Source of the DNA: Misgurnus anguillicaudatus | Taxonomy: Eukaryota; Chordata; Actinopteri; Cypriniformes; Cobitidae | Length of the DNA: 64,000 nt | NCBI RefSeq assembly: GCF_027580225.2 | Contig: NC_073352.2 | Span: 29,940,001 to 30,004,000, forward strand | Reading direction: 5' to 3' | In this document: one piece after another, positions 56,066 to 64,000 of the stretch | Position numbering within the stretch: the stretch's first letter is position 1 | How the letters are laid out: every line of letters starts with the position of its first letter | The notes under the pieces: generated by a model | What the model was told of the DNA's origin: nothing | What the model saw: the letters and a program-made list of their open reading frames with translations, nothing else | Databases searched by the model: none | Position numbers and translations under genes: made by a program

Positions 56066-58016
56066 ATTCATTTATGCAGTTATCTAATCAACCAGTCATA
56101 TGGCAGTTGCTTCAATGCATTTAGGGGTGTGGTCCTGGTCAAGACAATCTTCTGAACTCCAAACTGAATGTCAGAATGGGAAAAAAAGGTGATTTAAGTA
56201 GGTATGTTGCTAAAATTTTCAAAATGGTTGAACGCTAAAACTAGTTGTTCAGATAGAAAGAGCTTGAAAAAAGCTTTTAAATGAGACCAAGATCATGTTT
56301 ATGGGTTCAAGAATAACAAAATACTGGCCATTTGAAATTTGAAAATCATCACTTTATTTTGTCCCATGTTTTCCATTAAAATTCAAGAAAATGTGTGACC
56401 GAATCATGAAAATATGAAGTTTTTTGCTATTACTTTTTAAATTTTTAAGATATTGACCTGAATCTTTCAGGATAAGCTGTTTGATATATTCTACTTGTGA
56501 AAAGTCAGATATATAATAAAACAAACCACTAACTACACCAAATAACACTCTTTATTCAGTCTGTATATACAGACATCTACTACATGGCTATACGGCTGCT
56601 TCCCATTCTTTACCGTTCAAGCAGATTTTGGTAGAGGTAAAACCACCTGTGGTAGTCGTTCAAATTTATTAAAATTTCGTTCACTTGTAGTTTAGCAATT
56701 AAACTAAATGTCTTTACAATTTCAAGAATGTCTTTACTCAACTTCAGCAAAAACAACAACGATTTTACAAATAACACACTTTGGCGAGCTCGCACGGCCA
56801 GTAGTTAAACACGAAAGGTGGTGACTGAAAACGAAAAGGTACAAATGCTTCTTCCGGTGATGTTAACAATAAAAACTCAGAAATTTCGCCATCAACAAAC
56901 CAACAGAGGCTTTATTTTCCACATCACTGCGCACCGCCTGAGGAAATCTTGAGTTTTGTTGAACGGAACCAAAAAGTCAGCCGCGACAGCGGAGTTAGCA
57001 ACATACCTAATTTAAGCAATTTTGAGCGTGACATGGTTGTTGGTGCTAGACGGGCCGGTCTGAGTATTTCACAATCTGCTCAGATACTAGGATTTTCACG
57101 CACAACCATTTCTAGGATTTACAAAAAATGGTTTGAAAAGGGAAAAACATCCAGTATGCGGCAGTCCTGTGGACGAAAATGCCTTGTTGATGATGCTAGA
57201 GTCAGAGGAGAATGGGCCAACTGATTCAAACTGATAGAAAAACAACTTTAACTGAAATAACCACTAGTTACAACCGAGGTATGCAGCAAAGCATTTGTGA
57301 AGCCACAACATGCACAACCTTGAGGTGGATGGGCTACAACAGCAGAAGACAAAATAGGAAAAAGAGGCTACAATTTGCACAAGCTCACCAAAATTGTTGA
57401 AAAATGTTGCCTGGTTTGATGAGTCTCGATTTCTGTTGAGACATTCAGATGGTAGAGTCAGAATTTGGCGTAAACAGAATGAGAACATGGATCCATCATG
57501 CCTTGTTACTACTGCTCAGGCTGGTGGTGTAATGGGATGTTTTCTTGGCACACTTTAGGCCCCTTAGTGCCAATTGGGTATAGTTTAAATGCCACAGCCT
57601 ACCTGAGCATTGTTTCTGACCATGTCCATCCCTTTATGACCACCATGTACTCATCCTCTGATGGCAACTTTCAGCAAGATAATGCACCATGTCACAAAGC
57701 TCGAATCATTTCAAATTGGTTTCTTGAACATGACAATGAGTTCACTGTACTAAAATGGCCCCCACAGTCATCAGATCTCAACCCAATAGAGCATCTTTGG
57801 GATGTGGTGGAATGGGAGCTTCATGCCCTGGATGTGCATCCCACAAATCTCCATCAACTGCAAGATGCTATCCTATCAATATGGGCCAACATTTCTAAAT
57901 AATGCCCTCAGCACCTTGTTGAATCAATGCTACGTAGAATTAGGTCAGTTCTGAAGGCGAAATGGGGTCAAACACAGTATTGGTATGGTGTTCCTAATAA
58001 TCCTTTAGGTGAGTGT
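56066..58016 (+). mobile_element. Tc1-like transposon, second copy, interrupted and inactivated
   Basis: Plus-strand transposase pieces: [20 protein letters not shown] (HTH, 57020 on), [27 protein letters not shown] (first catalytic Asp, in another frame near 57410), [14 protein letters not shown] (second Asp) and [16 protein letters not shown] (third catalytic residue Glu in NPIEHLW). Frame breaks occur at about 57222 and 57400, and a stop follows ANISK at 57900. The 3' terminal repeat TAATCCTTTAGGTGAGTGTA is intact; the 5' one is missing. An 805-bp element interrupts it at 56200-57004. Confidence 0.9.
56200..57004. mobile_element. Transposon nested in the Tc1-like element, 15-bp inverted ends, 7-bp target duplication
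   Basis: Ends TAGGTATGTTGCTAA and TTAGCAACATACCTA are perfect inverses, flanked by ATTTAAG on both sides. The uninterrupted Tc1 copy at 14870 (GATGTAAGCAATTTTGAG) shows the empty site, so the boundaries are firm. No transposase is encoded. Superfamily not assigned. Confidence 0.88.
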
Positions 58017-58479
58017 AAATTTATTAAGGTTGCATATGCACACTGCATACGTCATCAAGCTTGGTTAATTTAAGTTAAATGAGCATTTCATTCGCAAGTC
58101 ATAAGCATATAATAACAATTTACCATTAACTAAGAATAATAATCAACTTTATAATTGTTAATATTCTGAAATACGTCTTTATGATGTATACAGCCTACAA
58201 ATGCGACCTCTAAGGCTGCAACCTTCGGATTGAGAAACGGCCTGTATGTTGTCCGAGTACATATCAGTGTTTAAAGAAATCATTCATTTAAAAAAAAAAA
58301 CGCATAAATCCGCATGTTGAAGGAGCGGACCCCATATTCATTTATTATAAAGATTGGAAGAGCTAGGACATTTTCAAAAATATCTGAATATGTGTTTGTA
58401 TGAAAAGGATGGACATATGTAAATCAATGTAAATCATGGGGTAATTTTCATTTTTGGCCAAAATACCCATTTAAACCCC

Positions 58480-60310
58480 AAACACAACAGCACGCAATGT
58501 CATAAATGTGAGGCAACTGACAATTAACTAACATTAACTAGTGGGCTTGGTAAATGGGAAATTTTCATGAATGTTTTAGCTGTGTTGAGGTGGAGGTAAA
58601 GCAGAACTGGATCTTTAGTTCAGGTCAGTTGATGGGGTGTGGAGAGGGGTAACTAGGGTTCACAGAGCCCCATTCATGATCAGAGAAAAAAATAAAAAAA
58701 GTTGAGTTTGTAGATGATTATGCCAGGGGCTCAAGGTTTGGCTGGTTAGCTTTACCAGTAAACACCTATTGGTAGAATCTGTACATTATGTGTGTAAGAT
58801 GTTTCTTCAGTCAATTAAAAATGTTTTTGCAAGCTACTTATAAAAAGTAATATATTAAATTGGTGTATGTTCTTTAACCTGTTTTTTAATCTCTCCTGAC
58901 AGTGTGAGACTGATTTCTTTATATATTCAGCCAAAGAGTTGGAACTTGGACATAACATCTCAGGTCCTCAAAAATGTTCTGCTTGTAAAGATCTGTATCA
59001 CCAAGCTATTATGAACAGTAATGTGCAAACAGATGCAAACTCTTTCCAGGTGTTATGCACCTACTTGGGCCATGCAAAACTCACTAATAATATCACCTGC
59101 ATTATTTTAGCATATGCGAAAATGATAAATTAAATACTCATAATAAATTATATTTGTATTCATTCTGAATGTGTGTGTGCTGTTTGCTCAGGTTAAACCC
59201 CAAAACAAGACCATGTTACCCCAGGATATAAAAACACATTCCACGAAGTCTGACCGCCCCTCTAAATCTCTTTTAACAACAACCTCCACCCTCTTCAGAG
59301 CACCTACATTTCACTACCTTACCTTCCTAACTTCCATGGATTTTTTTGCTTACCTCTGGTATTAAAACTAATATTTTAGCGGTTATTATTGATGCCGTCT
59401 CATCATGCAGAAAACAGGCATACCACTGACCGTAGGATCTATATTAGTGAGGTTATTGTACTAAGATAGTGATATTTACTCTGGATTTTCAGACTTTCAA
59501 ATAGTAATGCCCACTTCAAATGTCCTGACAAGTAGGTTTTGGACATGGCTCACTATATTAGAGAAGACAAATATTTGGCCCTTACAAGTTTAACCATACT
59601 TGTGCACACGCCGTCAACGTTTCTGCAAATAGTCTTCTGGTTTAAACTGTGGGAATATGACTTAAAAAGCAAAATCCACAGAGTGCACTCGATCACATTT
59701 TAGAAACAGCGGCGCTCAGAGCAGGATATAAAGATATTTCCACATTAAAGAGACTGTATGTTAATTTGAGATCCTTTGAAAGCAGAAAGGTGAAAATTGT
59801 GCCATTTTACTGGAAGCAGTAGCAGGGATTAAATGGAGTTATTGTTAATGTCAGTAAAGGTATTTCAATGAATGCCAAACTCAACATCTCCTCAGACCCC
59901 TTTTGGATTTTTATTGAATTATTTCCTTTCATGCTCTTACATTCTACCAGACATTGGAAGGCAAAAAATCTTAGGATCAAATTTTGGGATACAATACTAA
60001 GACTGTGTGTGTTTAGCAAACGTGTTCAAGTAGATTAAAAAGTGACATACATTTACTCAAACTGTTTTAGAATAAACAATTCAGTCAGTTTTAGATTGAA
60101 CAAAAAGTAAACAGAAGCGTTTTTAGAGTTTGTGCAAGCCAGGGAAGTGGAAACTATGATACAAACCATCAGTTAAAATGACTTGAAAATCACTTAAAAA
60201 AGTGCACCTCTAAACTAAATATTAGAATAGAAAAGTTTAATCACTCATTTTCTGTGACATTAACAATATTTTCACATATTCAAAAGTCATGAATATGCAA
60301 AACAGATCAA
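58480..60310. other. Stretch without recognised features
   Basis: No coding exon, RNA gene or clear transposon was found. Two short plus-strand frames (58939-59133, 59171-59365) have no recognisable motif and no conserved context. Confidence 0.4.
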
Positions 60311-60326
60311 ATCATACACCTGTTAC

Positions 60327-60969
60327 CAGTGTTGGGGTTAACGCATTACAAGTAACGCGCGTTACGTAACAATACACTGAAAAAATTATACATTAAATTT
60401 ACTCATTTTTTTTAAAGGTAATTGGTCGCAATCAATCTATTTAAGCTACATTTAAACAAAAGTTGTTGTTTTTTAAATGTAGCTTAAATAAATGAATTGC
60501 GGCCACTTACCTTAAAAAACTGAGTAAATTGAATGAATCTTTTTTTCAGTGTATTACTTATCTGAAGTAACGAGTAAAGTAACCATTACTTTAAAAATGT
60601 AAATTTTTTCGAAAAAAGTAATGCAAGTTACTTATGTACTGAATTAAATTTAACGTAGTCACATTATGCACTTTATTCGTACACGCCTGTGTGGGAACAG
60701 TTTGAGTCAGAAACCGAGATGGCAGGCCAGAGCTCGACATTTTTGTGATGAAATGCAATTTCTGAATGCAGAACGTTTCAGTCATAAAAAACACCTGCAA
60801 GGCCTGAAAGAGATTAAGCCTGAGCCAAGAAAAAGTAAAGTAAAAGTAACTAAAAAGTAACATTAGCATTACTTTTCATGAAAAGTAACTAAGTAACGCA
60901 AGTTACTATTTTTGGAAGTAACTTAATATTGTAATGCATTACTTTTAAAAGTAACTTTTCCCAACACTG
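60327..60969. mobile_element. Non-autonomous hAT element with perfect 8-bp target duplication
   Basis: Ends CAGTGTTGGGGTTAACGCAT and AAGTAACTTTTCCCAACACTG-type right terminus, flanked by CCTGTTAC on both sides (60319-60326, 60970-60977). A palindromic MITE is inserted near its left end. Confidence 0.92.
60375..60551. mobile_element. Palindromic MITE nested in the hAT element
   Basis: CACTGAAAAAA to TTTTTTTCAGTG with TA on both sides. Arms as in 50452-50655. The outer hAT is older than this insertion. Confidence 0.9.
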
Positions 60970-61099
60970 CCTGTTACACAAACAGAATTGCACTAAATTA
61001 AATATTTATTTGATCTGTTTTGCATATTCATTTTAAAACTAAATCACTGTGATAAAATATCATATACTATAATTGGTTGTTTTATGAAAAGTTTTTCTG

Positions 61100-61588
61100 C
61101 CCAGGTGAAAAAGTATACACTTCCATAGTGTACATAAAGTGCTATATTTTCGCACACTCATTTTGTACTTATTATACTAAAAATTCATCTTTAGTACTTC
61201 TTAAGATGTTCTTAAGATCATCTAAGTGTACTTCACTGTGCTATTTTGAGACACCTAAATTTGAAGTAAAATGTGCTAAAAATGTATTTAAAAATGTATT
61301 TAGGTACCACTTGTAGTAAACTTGAACCCATCTTTGTATGAAAGTTGAGTTCAAGTTTAATACAAGTGTTAACTAAATACATTTTTTAATACAGAGATAG
61401 TATGTTAAAAGTGCATTTAGTTCATATTCATGGTGTCTCAAAATAGCACAATTAAGTACACCTAGATAATCTTATGAACATCTTAAGAAGTACTAAAGAT
61501 GAATTTTTAGTATATCAAGTACAAAATTAGCGTGCGAAAATAAAGCACTCCAAGTACACCATGGAAGTGCACCACTTCTTCACCTGGG
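61100..61588. mobile_element. Long palindromic (foldback) element, about 490 bp
   Basis: Left CCCAGGTGAAAAAGTATACA and right CTTCTTCACCTGGG are inverse. Long arms follow: TTAGTACTTCTTAAGATGTT against AACATCTTAAGAAGTACTAA, and GTGCTATTTTGAGACACC against its inverse. Non-coding. Confidence 0.85.
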
Positions 61589-61599
61589 TGTTAATAGAC

Positions 61600-63480
61600 T
61601 ACAGAAAAATGTACACAAACACTTTTAACTTTTTAAGATGGTAACAGTTTGGCAGCACATCAAAAAAATAATTTAAACTAAAACTGACCTTAAGGTGGCT
61701 GTGCTGTTTTTGTTTTTTGTCGCTGTGATGTTTACTCGCTGATGTAGGATATTTTCCTGGGCTGATATGTTAAGCCACGGATAAGGCTTGGATTGCCTTA
61801 AAATATCATGCCTTTTCTCTCCCCTTAGAGTATCATAAATACTTTTTGTTAGTTTATAGTTATATTTTTGGGGCATTTTTGCCTTTATTAGACAGACAAT
61901 ATGTACACAGAGGACAGTAGGGTGGAGAAAGGACCTCAAGCAAAGCATCGAACATAACCGAAGTGGCCACATGCAGGAGGGCTGCCCACTATGCCATTGG
62001 CACAGACCACCATAAATATTTTTAACAAACATAAGTGCATTTCTCAGTGAGGCTGTATGTTTCTCTAGCAATATTCAATAACCACAGACAGATTTGATCA
62101 TATCGTTGTGTGTATTTTGGAACTCATAAGAGGTTTTTCTAGCCTCAATGTACACTACTGATTTTATACCAACACTGTTGTTTTTCAAATTCAAGAAATA
62201 AACTTTACACTTCTCTTTCTCTCTTGCATATCCCTCATCTTTGGGTGGAACCTTGTTTCTCTTATAACACCCCTAATTTACTTTAAAATAGACTATGTTA
62301 TGCAGATGTTTGATTAAAAGCATCTGCTAAATGAATAAATGTATGTAATGTAAAATTAATTACAATAAATGTTCCTATATTGTGCATGCTTTGGTACTCT
62401 TCTTTTTTTCTTTCATTAAAAGTATATAATTCAGTTTTAAAGACAATTACTTGGGGTTTTTGTTAAAACCATGATATATGTTTTAGATTTGTATATAGTA
62501 AACACATTTGGATCATGGCAGTTTTTCTGCACTTTATCATTTTAATTGTTGACTTCATTGCACAGTATGTAGACGCATGTGCCAAATAGCAGTTTGTTCC
62601 AAACCGAGCCACCCTGCATGTGTTTCTTTTTAAAGCTCTTATCAGTTGAGTTACTGTGAGCTGTAGGACAACTCCACACAGCGAATCTAGTGAGTGCCAG
62701 TTCATATATAATAACAACGCTCAAAGACTCAATAAAAGAGCTCTTGTGTGCACAAACATCGGCTCTGTTCAACCCCCTGGTTCCCCCCAAAATGCTCCTA
62801 AGGCAGCTGTAATGGCAGAGATCCTAGGGGCCCTTGGTTTGTGTTTGGAGATTAATACAAACATTTTATGACCAAAGGAATGACAGCATAGATTTATACA
62901 TGTATGTGCTACTAAACAAGTTGTAAAAATGACTCTAGTTTCTTCATCTGAATAAAGAGGTTTGGAAAGCCAGGACGAAATGGAAAATAAGTAAAACAAA
63001 GCTGGGAAAGATCATCGTGTAGGTGTTTTATCTTTGCTCAGACTATGAGATCACACATGGAAAAAGAAGGTTTGATTCTCTTCCAGAATCTCTGTTGAAC
63101 ACTTAAAGGATAGTGAGGTTTTAATCAAAGCACAAGAAACCTGAGCCCGGCTGTGTTCAAACCCAGTGAGCTGCCTACATAGTAAGCATATAGGAATGCC
63201 CACTGGATTTATAGGCATTAGATGTATAGGCAACAAAGCGTGGTATCACATGGATCGTGATTGGGAATAACAGTAATCGTTTTTGAGCGTCACATGCACG
63301 CGCACCGATCTTTGGGTCGTCATATAGGCGCGTGCGGCATTTTTCTGTAGGTTTTGAGGCACAGCCCCCGAGTCCAGAGCGCGCGCATACATTGCGCTCC
63401 ATCCTCGCCCAACTTTTACGCACACACTTGTGTTTTTACGCGCAGCTCAGCATTCATGGTTTTCAGGCTCGCTGGGTCGC
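61600..63480. other. Upstream region of arsi, no gene seen
   Basis: Mostly AT-rich non-coding DNA. The last about 200 bp (63290-63480) are GC-richer, with several GCGC steps and no TATA box at a fixed place, and probably hold the arsi 5' UTR and promoter. Confidence 0.4.
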
Positions 63481-63495
63481 TTGAAATCCGTTGCC

Positions 63496-63779
63496 ATGAC
63501 AGTCTCGGCTCTCACCGGGCTCTCTGTGATGAGTTTGCTCAGTCTGGGTTATTTGTCCTGGGACTGGACCAGCCCGAATCAGGTCGAGCAGCCGAGCCAT
63601 CGGCGCCCTCACATCATATTCATCATGACTGATGATCAGGGCTTCAATGACATCGGATATCATAACGGTGAGATCCACACCCCGACCCTGGACAGATTGG
63701 CTGCAGACGGAGTGAAGCTGGAGAACTATTACATTCAGCCCATATGCACACCATCCCGGAGTCAGTTCATCACTGGCAG
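63496..63779 (+). CDS. arsi: Arylsulfatase I, first coding exon (gene continues past the window)
   Basis: Starts at the ATG of [20 protein letters not shown] and runs 284 nt to a donor (GGCAG/GTAACT). The N-terminal hydrophobic stretch is the signal peptide. Then [18 protein letters not shown] supplies the paired Asp residues that bind the active-site calcium, followed by [18 protein letters not shown] and [13 protein letters not shown]. In the CTPSR motif the Cys becomes formylglycine, the catalytic residue of sulfatases. Human ARSI begins with a very similar LTGFSLVSLLSFGYLSWDW. ARSJ is the close alternative. The tcof1 gene, divergent on the left, favours ARSI, as the human genes are neighbours in the same head-to-head order. 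An upstream in-frame start would add about 22 residues but is not supported by the family. Confidence 0.88.
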
Positions 63780-63799
63780 GTAACTTTTCAACATTTACC

Positions 63800-64000
63800 A
63801 TGGTTTTACATGCCATTTTTAATAGACTTCTAAATATAAATAATTATTAAATTCAGTAATTAATTCGTATTAGTATTAGTATTAATTGTGTAATACTGCC
63901 ACAATATAAAAAATATCTAAAAATGGTCCCTAGATGACACTGGGGTGCCCGGTACCCTTTCACCTAAAAAGTTTTTTATTGGTACATAAGGCCGCATTTA
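63800..64000 (+). other. Start of arsi intron 1
   Basis: AT-rich intronic sequence running to the window edge. A fragment with GGTACATAAGGCCGC at the end looks like another repeat but is cut off. Confidence 0.5.

Larger units (their letters stand above)
55944..58475. mobile_element. Outer transposon holding two further nested insertions
   Basis: Left end AAAGGGATAGTTCGGCCAAA and right end TTTGGCCAAAATACCCATTT, followed inward by AATGAAAATTACCCC and its inverse. This is the same family as 45606-46882. Within it lie a hAT-like start (CAGTGCCGGTCCTAGATGCT, 55990), the Tc1-like copy (56066-58016) and a transposon fragment (58030-58245). Confidence 0.75.

Noticed and set aside
56354..56795. Minus-strand frames of 64 and 61 residues inside the nested transposon
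   Set aside because: AT-rich, no transposase motif, not shared with any other copy in the window.
63430..63495. Upstream extension of the arsi frame
   Set aside because: Would begin at a non-ATG codon and place residues before the signal peptide; the ATG at 63496 matches the family start.

Overview
The window is nuclear DNA of a ray-finned fish, most likely a cyprinid-type teleost. Evidence: vertebrate multi-exon genes with GT-AG introns, and dense fish-type transposons (an L2/CR1-clade LINE with a GGCAA-repeat 3' tail, Tc1-like elements, hAT and palindromic MITEs). The species is inferred, not shown. Four genes are recognised: leprotl1 (-), fbxl12 (+), tcof1 (-) and the first exon of arsi (+). 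A fifth, a 318-residue coiled-coil gene (-), is well supported by splicing but not identified.

Layout. 1-5.7 kb: a nearly intact LINE on the minus strand. 7.5-10.9 kb: the coiled-coil gene, seven exons. 12.96-16.53 kb: leprotl1, four exons, with a dead Tc1-like element in intron 3. leprotl1 and fbxl12 (17.8-19.5 kb) are divergent, with a TCTCGCGAGA box and an ETS-type site by leprotl1 exon 1. 20-22.4 kb: nested DNA transposons, including a decayed THAP-domain fragment and a hAT element with a clean 8-bp target duplication.

23-42.9 kb is the most unusual part: a tRNA-Ser array. It has about 14 intact-looking 82-nt copies (13 with anticodon CGA, one with TGA), two decayed full-length copies and several fragments. 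The outer parts form two inverted arms (about 26.85-29.4 and 39.8-42.0 kb), so tRNAs point right on the left side and left on the right side. The centre (31.8-38.8 kb) is a run of duplicated tRNA-plus-transposon units. At the left edge a six-copy, about 600-bp satellite (23.15-26.7 kb) sits inside a tRNA-Ser gene and splits it after about 8 nt.

44.65-55.15 kb: tcof1 (treacle), nine exons and 636 residues, with an N-terminal LisH-like motif and a Lys/Ser/Thr-rich middle. Its introns hold a large composite of DNA transposons, including a pogo-type element with a residual PHD-like finger and an interleaved pair of palindromes. 56-58.5 kb: three levels of nested transposons. 58.5-63.4 kb: mostly repeats. 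63.5 kb: exon 1 of arsi, with the sulfatase CTPSR motif. The head-to-head tcof1/arsi order matches the human TCOF1-ARSI neighbourhood and supports both names.

Exon limits were worked out by hand from reading frame and splice sites; all frames close. Nothing was compared to a database.
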